Shown here: piece after piece, positions 18,955 to 26,800 of the stretch
How positions within the stretch are numbered: the first letter of the stretch is position 1
Layout: every line of letters starts with the position of its first letter
DNA from: an uncultured Collinsella sp.
GTDB lineage: Bacteria > Actinomycetota > Coriobacteriia > Coriobacteriales > Coriobacteriaceae
Assembly: GCA_902490405.1 (NCBI GenBank)
Contig: CABUDS010000016.1
Location: 1-46,366, forward strand
DNA length: 46,366 nucleotides
Direction of reading: 5' to 3'
Program-made: the position numbers and the translations under genes
Notes under the pieces: generated by a model
What the model was told of the DNA's origin: nothing
Seen by the model: the letters and a program-made list of their open reading frames with translations, nothing else
Database searches by the model: none

Positions 18955-19632
18955 TCACTCAAAATCTTCTTGACCCAGATCGGTATACAGCCCGCGTTTA
19001 CGAATATAGCCGAGCACGGACTCGCTCGTAAGATAGCGCACGCTCATGCCACGGGCAACTCGCTTACGAATGTTGGTCGAGCTAATCGCCAGCGCCGGAA
19101 TCTGGATATAACGCACGTCAAACGGCAGGCCCGACTCTTTGATTCGCGCGCGAGCAGTATCGATATCAAAGCCCGGTCGCGTCGCCGCAATAAACGTGGC
19201 AAGCTCAGCGATTCGTTCGGCATCATGCCAGGTCACAATATCGATAATCGCATCGGCGCCCGTAATAAAGTAGAGCTTTACCTGCGGCGGGTAAAAGTCG
19301 CGAAGGGCATGAAGCGTATCGGCAGTATAGGTCACGCCCGGACGGTCGATCTCGAAACGGCTCGCCAAAAAAGCCGGATTCGCGGCGGTGGCGAGAACCG
19401 TCATGGCATAACGGTCCTCAGCAGGCGTCACCGGTTTGTCGAGTTTAAAGGCAGGAGAGCCGGCCGGCATAAAGAGCACAGCGTCCAAGTCGAGCGACTC
19501 GCGCGCCTGCTCGGCAGTCACCAAGTGCCCGTAATGAATCGGGTCGAAGGTGCCGCCCATAATGCCAAGCCGAAACTCTTTGCCCTCTTTTATGGGCAGC
19601 TCGGGCAAACCGATTCCACCGCGCAGCGACAT
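18955..19632 (-). CDS. nadD: Nicotinate-nucleotide adenylyltransferase
   Basis: NadD adenylates nicotinate mononucleotide to deamido-NAD. The 225 residues show GIMGGTFDPIHYGHL (nucleotide-binding, about 23-37) and the ISSTNIRKRVARG motif near the C-terminus. The first 18 residues precede the usual start of the family; ATG at 19632 lies three bases after the obgE stop region, so the genes are tightly linked. Confidence 0.96.
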   Translation of the reverse strand: MSLRGGIGLPELPIKEGKEFRLGIMGGTFDPIHYGHLVTAEQARESLDLDAVLFMPAGSPAFKLDKPVTPAEDRYAMTVLATAANPAFLASRFEIDRPGVTYTADTLHALRDFYPPQVKLYFITGADAIIDIVTWHDAERIAELATFIAATRPGFDIDTARARIKESGLPFDVRYIQIPALAISSTNIRKRVARGMSVRYLTSESVLGYIRKRGLYTDLGQEDFE

Positions 19633-19635
19633 GGC

Positions 19636-21102
19636 TTACTCGCCCTCCGAGGTCTCGGCATCGTCCGCGGCATCCGCCGCATCGACAACCTCGACGCCCT
19701 CATCCGCAGCATCAGCCACGTCAAGGGCCTCAACGGCAACGTCCTCGCCAGCGTCCTCGAGCTCCTCGTACTCCGAGAAGTCCTCGGCGCCCTCAAAGTC
19801 AAAGGCGCGCTGGCAAATGCGGACCTCGTCGCCCGCACGGCAGCCGGCCTTCTCGAGCGCGTCGTCAACACCCATGCGCGCAAACTTGTGCTGCAGGTAG
19901 ATGACGGCTTCCTCGTTTTCCCAGTCGGTCTGGATAACCATGCGCTCGATGGCGCGACCGACCACGCGGAAGGCACCGGGCTCTTCCTGAACAATGCGGA
20001 AACGCTTCTCGCGCTGCAGGCGACGGCGCTCCCACTCCTCGTCGCGAAGATCGACCGGCTCATCGGAGACCGCCAGCTCGGCGCGCAGCTTAGCCACCTG
20101 CTCGCCCACGGCAAGCATCAGCGTGTTGAGGCCGGCGCCCGTCACGGCGGACACGGCAAAGAACATATGTCCATCGTCGAGCGCGGCGCGCTTAAGGTCG
20201 GCAATCTTGTCGGCCGTGCCCGGCGCATCGCACTTGTTGGCGACGACGATCTGCGGACGCTCCGAAAGCTCGGCGCCATACTGCTCGAGCTCACGGTTGA
20301 TGATGCGGTAATCCTCAACCGGGTCGCGATCCTCAAAACCGCCCGTCATGTCGACGACATGCATGATGAGCGCCGTACGCTCGATGTGGCGCAGGAACTG
20401 GTGGCCCAAGCCCTTGCCCTCGCTCGCGCCCTCGATGAGGCCGGGGACGTCGGCAACGACATAGGAGTACTCGCCGGCACGCACCATACCCAGGTTGGGC
20501 ACGAGCGTGGTAAACGGATAGTCGGCGATCTTGGGTCGGGCGGCACTCATGCGCGCGATAAGCGAGGACTTGCCCACCGAGGGGAAGCCCACGAGCGCGG
20601 CATCAGCCATGAGCTTCATCTCGAGCTCAATCCAGTGCTCCTCAGCCGGCTCGCCCAGCTGGGCGAATGCGGGCGCGCGGCGCACCGACGTCACAAAGTG
20701 CGTATTGCCCAGACCGCCGGCACCGCCGGGCGCCACAACGACGCGCTCGCCATCATGCACCAAGTCGGCAATCTCGAACATCGGGGTCTGCGTCTCGGGG
20801 TCGAGCTCGCGCACCACGGTACCCATGGGAACCTTCAGGATCAGGTCCTCGCCGCTCTTACCGTTACGACGGGCACCCTGCCCGTGCGTGCCGCGCTCGG
20901 CGCGGAAGTGATGCTTAAAGCGGTAATCGATCAACGAAGACAGCTGAGCATCGGCCTGGATGACGACATTGCCGCCACGACCGCCGTCGCCGCCATCGGG
21001 GCCGCCCTTGGGGACAAATGCCTCGCGCCTAAACGACATGCATCCGGCTCCGCCGTCGCCGCCGCACACGTTAATGCGGCTGATATCGGTGAACTGTGAC
21101 AA
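19636..21102 (-). CDS. obgE: GTPase Obg/CgtA
   Basis: Obg is an essential GTPase of 50S assembly and stress signalling. The 488 residues comprise the glycine-rich OBG domain (1 to about 158), the G domain with GFPSVGKSSL (G1), DVPGLIEGASEGKGLG (G3) and NKCD (G4), an OCT domain (about 350-430), and an acidic Ala/Glu/Asp-rich tail of about 55 residues. The start is TTG at 21102 with GGAGG eight bases upstream. That ribosome-binding site lies directly behind the rpmA terminator, so obgE depends on read-through or on a promoter I cannot see. Confidence 0.97.
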   Translation of the reverse strand: MSQFTDISRINVCGGDGGAGCMSFRREAFVPKGGPDGGDGGRGGNVVIQADAQLSSLIDYRFKHHFRAERGTHGQGARRNGKSGEDLILKVPMGTVVRELDPETQTPMFEIADLVHDGERVVVAPGGAGGLGNTHFVTSVRRAPAFAQLGEPAEEHWIELEMKLMADAALVGFPSVGKSSLIARMSAARPKIADYPFTTLVPNLGMVRAGEYSYVVADVPGLIEGASEGKGLGHQFLRHIERTALIMHVVDMTGGFEDRDPVEDYRIINRELEQYGAELSERPQIVVANKCDAPGTADKIADLKRAALDDGHMFFAVSAVTGAGLNTLMLAVGEQVAKLRAELAVSDEPVDLRDEEWERRRLQREKRFRIVQEEPGAFRVVGRAIERMVIQTDWENEEAVIYLQHKFARMGVDDALEKAGCRAGDEVRICQRAFDFEGAEDFSEYEELEDAGEDVAVEALDVADAADEGVEVVDAADAADDAETSEGE

Positions 21103-21117
21103 CAGAATCGCCTCCTA

Positions 21118-21161
21118 CAAAAAGAGGGAGACCCTTGAATCCTAAAACTCAAGTGCCTCCC
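21118..21161 (-). terminator. Terminator between rpmA and obgE
   Basis: On the minus strand an imperfect stem of about 13 bp (21149-21161 with 21126-21138) is followed by CTTTTTG. It would reduce transcription from the ribosomal protein genes into obgE. Confidence 0.7.
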
Positions 21162-21186
21162 ACATATGTGCTCTATGAAGGGTGAA

Positions 21187-21444
21187 TTACGCGTTCGCGA
21201 GCGGGCGTACGCTGACCCTGTGCTTGATACCCTTGTGGAACTCAACGGTACCGTCGACCAGCGCGAACAGCGTGTCGTCCTTGCCACGGCCAACGTTCTC
21301 ACCCGGGTGGATGTGAGTGCCGTGCTGACGGACGAGAATCGTGCCCGTGGTTACCGTCTGGCCGGCATAGCGCTTCGTGCCAAGGCGCTGACCGCGGGAG
21401 TCACGGCCATTACGGGAGGAACCGAGTCCTTTTTTGTGTGCCAT
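21187..21444 (-). CDS. rpmA: 50S ribosomal protein L27
   Basis: L27 contacts the peptidyl transferase centre through its N-terminus. The 85 residues begin MAHKKGLGSSRNGRDS, the mature form. The cleavable N-terminal extension seen in many Firmicutes is absent. The core GTHIHPGENVGRGKDDTLFA is intact. It lies 33 bases after rplU. Confidence 0.98.
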   Translation of the reverse strand: MAHKKGLGSSRNGRDSRGQRLGTKRYAGQTVTTGTILVRQHGTHIHPGENVGRGKDDTLFALVDGTVEFHKGIKHRVSVRPLANA

Positions 21445-21477
21445 TGTGTATACCTACTCTTTCGTTACGAGTGTAAT

Positions 21478-21852
21478 CTACTCGGCGACGGGAGCCTCGG
21501 CAACAGCCTCGGCCTCTGCCTTGACAGCCTTCTTGGCGCGGGACGTAGCCTGGACCTTCACGATCTTCAGCTTGGTGAGCTGCTGACGGTGACCCTTCAG
21601 ACGACGATAGCGCTTACGCTTGTGGAACTTGAAGACCAGCTGCTTCTCGCCCTTGAACTGCTCAACGATCTGAGCGGTAACCTTGGCCTTGGCCAGCTTG
21701 TCGGGATCGGTGACGATCTTCTTACCATCGTTGAGGAAGATGACCGGCAGGGTGACCTTGTCGCCCTCATTGCCCTCGATCTTCTCGACGGTGATGACAT
21801 CGTCGGTGGCGACCTTGTACTGCTTGCCGCCCGTGTTAACGATTGCGTACAT
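21478..21852 (-). CDS. rplU: 50S ribosomal protein L21
   Basis: L21 binds 23S rRNA early in assembly. The 124-residue protein starts MYAIVNTGGKQYKV, and KRKRYRRLKGHRQQLTKLKI matches the family. ATG at 21852 fits the conserved N-terminus; an in-frame ATG seven codons upstream does not. A C-terminal Ala/Glu/Val tail of about 20 residues extends beyond the usual 103. Confidence 0.98.
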   Translation of the reverse strand: MYAIVNTGGKQYKVATDDVITVEKIEGNEGDKVTLPVIFLNDGKKIVTDPDKLAKAKVTAQIVEQFKGEKQLVFKFHKRKRYRRLKGHRQQLTKLKIVKVQATSRAKKAVKAEAEAVAEAPVAE

Positions 21853-21894
21853 GTTTACTTGCCCTTCATGCATCAGTTAGTGCAACAGCCGAAT

Positions 21895-21923
21895 ATAGTA
21901 GCAGGCGAAAATACCCCCGTCAA
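21895..21923 (-). promoter_or_regulatory. Promoter of rplU-rpmA
   Basis: On the minus strand -35 TTGACG (21918-21923) and -10 TACTAT (21895-21900) are exactly 17 bases apart. The -35 overlaps the stop of the upstream gene. This gives the ribosomal protein genes a promoter of their own inside the longer array. Confidence 0.78.
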
Positions 21924-22732
21924 CGAGTATGTGGAGCAAATCCACAAGTTCGCACAGGTATGGGGCTGACGAGTCGGCCCTCGTCGTCCTCGCATGCTTG
22001 ATTCTGACGCTCGACATCGTAGGAGCAGATGGTCACGAGGTCTTGCATACCGGTGGAAACAATAGGTGCATCCACGCCCGGGGTCAAGCCCTGCAACAAA
22101 ACATCAGCAGCAGAAAGCAAAATTTCCGGACGCATGGAGCCCTCGTTGTCGGCATGGGTGTCGAGCATGAGCACCAAATGGTCCGGGCGCTCCCCCGCCG
22201 TGAGCTCATAGCCCACGAGCGTGTGATCCAAATCCAAGCGCTTGCTCTTTTTGCCGCGCGCGTAGTCGATGCCATGGTCCGCGCGCAGCGTGTCGATCGC
22301 ACGACGCACCTCGTCGGTGCTTACGGGCGCCTCGGGATCCAAGTGCAGGTCGATGCGATACGACAGACGCGTGAGCTGCGCCGTCAACGCCGGCGTGCGC
22401 ACGTCGATATACGCCGCCTCGATGGGCGCCAGATCGGCCGGAGACGCCGCAGCCAGGCGCCCAAACGCCTCGTCGAGCGCCACGAACTCGGTCATAAACA
22501 GGTCATACCACTCGCAGGTCGACGACGTACCCACCGGTAGCGCCGAAGAGAAGCCCACGCGCATGTGCGGAGAGAAGCCCTGCGTGACGGCATAGGGAAG
22601 TCCCGCACGGCGCACGATGCGCTCAATGGTATGGATTACTTCGAGATGGCCCAGGTACTTAAGGCGATCGCGCTTGCCATAGCGAACACGAAGTCTAAAG
22701 AGCGTGGGGTTGTCGGTCAGGCGCTCACTCAT
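21920..22732 (-). CDS. Radical SAM-associated DUF2344 protein (TIGR03936 type)
   Basis: The 270-residue protein begins with FRLRVRYGKRDRLKYLGHLEV and GLPYAVTQGFSPHMRVGFSSALPVG, the signature blocks of this family. Its function is unknown; in many bacteria it is encoded next to, or fused to, the radical SAM protein encoded upstream here. The two genes overlap as ATGA, which implies a functional pair. Because they precede rplU-rpmA-obgE in many genomes, a role in RNA or ribosome modification is often suspected, but nothing in the sequence shows this. Confidence 0.85.
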   Translation of the reverse strand: MSERLTDNPTLFRLRVRYGKRDRLKYLGHLEVIHTIERIVRRAGLPYAVTQGFSPHMRVGFSSALPVGTSSTCEWYDLFMTEFVALDEAFGRLAAASPADLAPIEAAYIDVRTPALTAQLTRLSYRIDLHLDPEAPVSTDEVRRAIDTLRADHGIDYARGKKSKRLDLDHTLVGYELTAGERPDHLVLMLDTHADNEGSMRPEILLSAADVLLQGLTPGVDAPIVSTGMQDLVTICSYDVERQNQACEDDEGRLVSPIPVRTCGFAPHTR

Positions 22733-24606
22733 GCGCGATCACCCATCAATACATTCTTGGCGTGGAGCGTGGGGCAGATTCCGCAGCCGGTGCACGACGT
22801 GCGAGTGCAGTCGGGCGTCGTGACACCCTCCAGCGAGCGACGGTACTCGCGCTCGAGGAAGCCGCGCGTGCAGCCGGGGCTCACGTGCTCCCACGGCAGG
22901 CGCCAGTCCAACTCGTAGGGCAGGTGCACGAGCTCATTGAGGTCGATGCCGTTTTTGGCAGCAGCCTCCTTCCAGTTATCGAGCGAGAAATGCTCTACCC
23001 AGGCGTCAAAGCGAGAGCCCGCGCGCCAAGCATCGATGATGACGGGCGTCATGTCACGCCCGGCGCGGGACAGCGCGGCCTCGATGAGCGAGGTCTCGGC
23101 ATCGTGGTAATGCACGCGGACGGCACGGTTGCGAACGCTCGTGATAAGCAGCTTCTGGCGACGCTTGACGTCGTCGTAGTCGAGCTGCGGGCACCACTGG
23201 AACGGCGTGGCAGCCTTGGGGATAAACACCGAAACCGAGATGGACACCGAGATCGAGCCGCGACGAGCCTTGGGCACCACGGAACGACCGAGCTCCAGCA
23301 CGTGATCGGCCAGATTGGCGATGGCCACGATGTCCTCGTCGCGCTCGCCGGGAAGGCCCATCATAAAGTAGAGCTTCATGCGGTTCCAGCCGGCCTCGAA
23401 GGCCGCCTTGGCCGCACGGTCCAGGTCCTCCTCGGTCACGTTCTTGTTAATGATGTCGCGCATGCGCTGGCTGCCGGCCTCGGGTGCGAACGTCAGGCCG
23501 CCCTTCTTTTCGCCGGCGACCGACTCGGCCATATCCACGCCAAATGAATCCAGGCGCTGCGACGGAATAGACACGCGAATACCCGTATCCTCCAGGCGAC
23601 GGTTGAGCCTGCCGAGCACGTCACGAATGCAGGAGTGGTCGGTCGTGGAGAGCGAGGTCAGCGACACCTCGTCATAGCCGGTCTTTTCCAGACCCTGAAT
23701 CACCGACGAGACGATCTGGTCGGCCGAACGCTCGCGCACCGGGCGATACGTCATGCCGGCCTGGCAAAAACGACAGCCGCGGGCGCAGCCGCGCAGAATC
23801 TCGATAGACAGGCGATCGTGAACCAGCTGCGCATAGGGCACGCACGACTGCGACAGCGGATTCGTGGCGCCAAAATCCTCGACGACGCGTTTGTAGACCA
23901 CGGTCGGCACATCCTTGCCCTCGCGCGGCACGGTGTAGCCATGCGGCGAGCAGGGCTCGTCGTGACGAACCTCATAGAGCGACGGCACGTAGTTGCCGGC
24001 AATGGATGCAAGCTGCTCAACAATCTGCGCGCGCGGGACTCCTTCGTCTCGCAGGCGGCGATGCAGCTGGCAGGTCTCGAGCAGCGATTCCTCGCCCTCG
24101 CCGATGAGGATGGCATCGAAGAAGGCCGCGTACGGCTCGGGGTTGTACACCGAGGGGCCGCCGGCGATGATGATGGGGTCGTCTTCACCTCGGTCGGCCG
24201 CTAACAGCGGAATGCCAGCGAGGTCGAGTGCCTCGAGGAAGTTCGTCACCGCCATCTCGTGCGGCACATGCAGGCCGACGATATCAAACGAAGCGACCGG
24301 CGCTGCACCCTCGAGCGAGAGCAGCGGAATGCCCGCCTCGCGCATAGCGTCACCCATATCGGGCCACGGCACATAGCCACGCTCGCAGGAGATGCCCTCG
24401 GCCTGGTTAAGGATGTTGTAGAGGATGGCGATACCCTGGTTGGGCAGACCAACCTCGTACACATCCGGGTAGATCAGGCAGCAACGGTAGTCGGCATCGG
24501 CCTTGGAAAGCGTGCCCCACTCGTGATCGATATAGCGACTCGGCTTCTCGACCTTGGCGAGCAGCGGCTCAATTAAATGAAAGCAGTCTTGATACGGAAC
24601 GCGCAA
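22729..24606 (-). CDS. B12-binding-type radical SAM protein (TIGR03960 type)
   Basis: The 625-residue protein has an N-terminal region resembling the B12-binding fold (about 40-210), then the radical SAM core with the [4Fe-4S] motif CARGCRFC (C274, C278, C281), and a C-terminal Cys cluster SCTGCGICP that could hold a further metal centre. The substrate is unknown. The start is TTG at 24606, with AGGGG about seven bases upstream. It lies 10 bases after the unknown membrane protein and overlaps the DUF2344 gene. Confidence 0.88.
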   Translation of the reverse strand: MRVPYQDCFHLIEPLLAKVEKPSRYIDHEWGTLSKADADYRCCLIYPDVYEVGLPNQGIAILYNILNQAEGISCERGYVPWPDMGDAMREAGIPLLSLEGAAPVASFDIVGLHVPHEMAVTNFLEALDLAGIPLLAADRGEDDPIIIAGGPSVYNPEPYAAFFDAILIGEGEESLLETCQLHRRLRDEGVPRAQIVEQLASIAGNYVPSLYEVRHDEPCSPHGYTVPREGKDVPTVVYKRVVEDFGATNPLSQSCVPYAQLVHDRLSIEILRGCARGCRFCQAGMTYRPVRERSADQIVSSVIQGLEKTGYDEVSLTSLSTTDHSCIRDVLGRLNRRLEDTGIRVSIPSQRLDSFGVDMAESVAGEKKGGLTFAPEAGSQRMRDIINKNVTEEDLDRAAKAAFEAGWNRMKLYFMMGLPGERDEDIVAIANLADHVLELGRSVVPKARRGSISVSISVSVFIPKAATPFQWCPQLDYDDVKRRQKLLITSVRNRAVRVHYHDAETSLIEAALSRAGRDMTPVIIDAWRAGSRFDAWVEHFSLDNWKEAAAKNGIDLNELVHLPYELDWRLPWEHVSPGCTRGFLEREYRRSLEGVTTPDCTRTSCTGCGICPTLHAKNVLMGDRA

Positions 24607-24616
24607 CGGAAAACCC

Positions 24617-25546
24617 CTAAGCAGCGAGATCGGATGCGTCTTGGTAGGACGCCATAGGACGGGTAGCGCCCGCGACCGTGGTCACCAGATCGCGAACGCG
24701 GGAGAACGTGGCAGTGACCACCTCGTTGGCACGGCTGTAGTCGACATCGCGCTCGTAGAGCGAAACGAGCGCACGGCCCATGCCATAGGTGCCCGCGGCA
24801 GCAGTGAGCGCCTTGACGGCAAACCCAATATGCGGCGTCTGCTTGACGAGCGCACGGGTGACCGCGCGGATCACAAGACCGCCGGCAAGCACGCCCGCGA
24901 CCTCGTAGCCGCGCTCAGGCTTAATGCCGCGTCCAAAGACGGCAGCGAGCTCAAAGAGCATGCCCACCTGAGCCAGCGCCATAACGGGATAATCGGCGCC
25001 CGGCAAAAACACCAGCGCACCGGTCGCCATATTGGTGAGCGCGCACGAGGTAATGATACGATTGGCCGCCGCGATGCGCATGAAGGCAAAGTTCGCCGCA
25101 AAAGCCGTTTCCTTTTCGGTGCGATCGAGAATCCAGCGGGCAAGCGTCTCGAGCAGATACGTCTTATCGGTTGCCGCCACCACGCCGAGCATGGGCGTGG
25201 ACTCCTCGATAAACGGCACCTCCACAGCAGACTCGGCAAGCACGCACACGGGCGCGCCGGCGATCACGAGCTCCTGCACGGCACTCTCCAAGCGGTCGGA
25301 ACCGCACGAGAGCACCAGTACCACATCGGTATCGGTCTTTGGAGCAATTCGCTCCTCCCCCAGACGCTCGACGCGCACAATGCCCGAGGTCGTCTGCGGC
25401 ACAAAGGCGTCACGCACCGTCTCGGCCAGAAAGCGCGAGGCGGACGAATCCAAATAGACCGAGACGCGCACCGGCGTATCGGAATCCTTCTTAACGGACG
25501 CGCCCATCTTAAAAGCGCGGGTCAGCTTATCTACGGGAATTTTCAT
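24617..25546 (-). CDS. Unknown protein with a DUF697-like hydrophobic C-terminal half
   Basis: I do not recognise a named family for the full 309 residues. Residues 1-125 look like an alpha/beta soluble domain (strands VRVSVYLD, TDVVLVLSCG, APVCVLAE). Residues 150-290 hold hydrophobic helices (ITSCALTNMATGALVFLPGADYPVMALAQVG and GYEVAGVLAGGLVIRAV) that resemble DUF697 proteins, often found in small-GTPase-linked membrane proteins. It is encoded between rodA (18 bases) and the radical SAM gene (10 bases), so it belongs to the elongasome operon. A role in cell-wall or membrane function is inferred only from that position. Confidence 0.8.
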   Translation of the reverse strand: MKIPVDKLTRAFKMGASVKKDSDTPVRVSVYLDSSASRFLAETVRDAFVPQTTSGIVRVERLGEERIAPKTDTDVVLVLSCGSDRLESAVQELVIAGAPVCVLAESAVEVPFIEESTPMLGVVAATDKTYLLETLARWILDRTEKETAFAANFAFMRIAAANRIITSCALTNMATGALVFLPGADYPVMALAQVGMLFELAAVFGRGIKPERGYEVAGVLAGGLVIRAVTRALVKQTPHIGFAVKALTAAAGTYGMGRALVSLYERDVDYSRANEVVTATFSRVRDLVTTVAGATRPMASYQDASDLAA

Positions 25547-25564
25547 AGCAAACCCCTCCAGCGG

Positions 25565-26791
25565 TTACGCGGCGCCCGAACGATGCCGCCATATGGATTG
25601 TACGATACCCACCGTCAGCAGCTGAATCATCATCGAAGACGAACCGAAGCTAATAAACGGTAGCGGAATACCGGTAATCGGCATCATGCCGATGCACATG
25701 CCGATGTTTTCGAAGGTCTGGAACGCCCACATGCCAACGATGCCCACACACGATAGGCGCAAGAACAGCGACTCGCACTTAAAGGCGACGCGAATCGTCG
25801 AAAAGATCAGCAGCACGTAGAGGCACAGGAGCAAAAAGGAACCGCAAAAGCCAAAGGTCTCGGACAGGAAGGCGAAGACGAAGTCGGTGTGGAACTCAGG
25901 CAGAAAGCCGCCGGCCGACTGCGTCGCATGGCCTAAACCCTTACCAAAGAAGCCGCCCGAGCCAACGGCGATAAGCGACTGCTGCAGGTTGTAGGCATCG
26001 TCCGAATCGGCATTATCGGGGTCGATAAAGACCGTCAGGCGGTTCATCTGATACTGCTTGATGAGCACATCGTGGCCGAGCAACGAATCAAAGACCGAAT
26101 CGAGCGCCAGAACGAGGGCCACCAGGCCCACAAGCAGGGCCAGGGTCGACAGCACCCATTCGCGGCGCGCACCGCTCATGCAGATGACGATGGCGCCCGA
26201 GACCAGCACGACCAGGCCCGAGCCCAGGTCGCCCATGGCAACGACGGCCAAAAACGGGATGGACAGCATGCCGCAGAGCTTGACGTAGTCGCGAACGGTA
26301 TCGATGCGGCCGTTATACTGCGAGCCAAGCGTGGCGATAAAGAAGATGGTGATGAGCTTGGCAAGCTCAACGGGCTGGAATGTCAAACCGATACCGGGAA
26401 TCTTGATCCAGCCCGTCATGCCCAGACCGCCCGTATAGGACAGACCCGGAATCTTGGGCGAGAAGATCACGATCAGGTCGATGACGAGCAACGCCGTCGA
26501 AAAATTGGAAATACCGCGCAGGTCGGTACGCCAGACCAGCACCGCCAGCAACGCCCCGATACCAATTCCCAGCAGGTGGCGCGAGAATGAGGCGTCGGCC
26601 TTAAACTGTGACGCCGACCAAATAATGATGGCGCCATAGGCAACGAGCGCGACGGTAGCCAGCAGCACACCGATATGCACCTTTTGGCGAAACGTACCGC
26701 GCGAGGCCGAAAGTTGCTTGTTGACGCGGTCCAGGCTGCTGCGAGAGCCGGTCTTGGTTGAACGGAACAGATCCGCCGGAGAAAAATCCAT
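25565..26791 (-). CDS. rodA: RodA, SEDS-family peptidoglycan glycosyltransferase
   Basis: RodA polymerises glycan strands from lipid II for cell elongation. The 408 residues have about ten membrane segments; conserved SEDS features include GLTFQPVELAKL, NLQQSLIAVGSGGFFGKGLG and ITGIPLPFISFGSSSM near the C-terminus. A cytoplasmic N-terminal stretch of about 35 residues precedes the first helix. It lies nine bases after the PBP2 gene, its family partner. Confidence 0.95.
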   Translation of the reverse strand: MDFSPADLFRSTKTGSRSSLDRVNKQLSASRGTFRQKVHIGVLLATVALVAYGAIIIWSASQFKADASFSRHLLGIGIGALLAVLVWRTDLRGISNFSTALLVIDLIVIFSPKIPGLSYTGGLGMTGWIKIPGIGLTFQPVELAKLITIFFIATLGSQYNGRIDTVRDYVKLCGMLSIPFLAVVAMGDLGSGLVVLVSGAIVICMSGARREWVLSTLALLVGLVALVLALDSVFDSLLGHDVLIKQYQMNRLTVFIDPDNADSDDAYNLQQSLIAVGSGGFFGKGLGHATQSAGGFLPEFHTDFVFAFLSETFGFCGSFLLLCLYVLLIFSTIRVAFKCESLFLRLSCVGIVGMWAFQTFENIGMCIGMMPITGIPLPFISFGSSSMMIQLLTVGIVQSIWRHRSGAA

Positions 26792-26800
26792 CGCAACCTC

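Noticed and set aside
18649..21099. Plus-strand ORF of 816 codons antisense to yqeK, nadD and obgE
   Set aside because: It crosses three real gene boundaries on the opposite strand and its translation looks like low-complexity antisense sequence rich in Arg, His, Gly and Leu.
22729..24606. Radical SAM protein and DUF2344 partner as a natural-product pathway
   Set aside because: No precursor peptide, transporter or tailoring genes are nearby, and the pair is widely found next to rplU-rpmA, so a housekeeping role is more likely.
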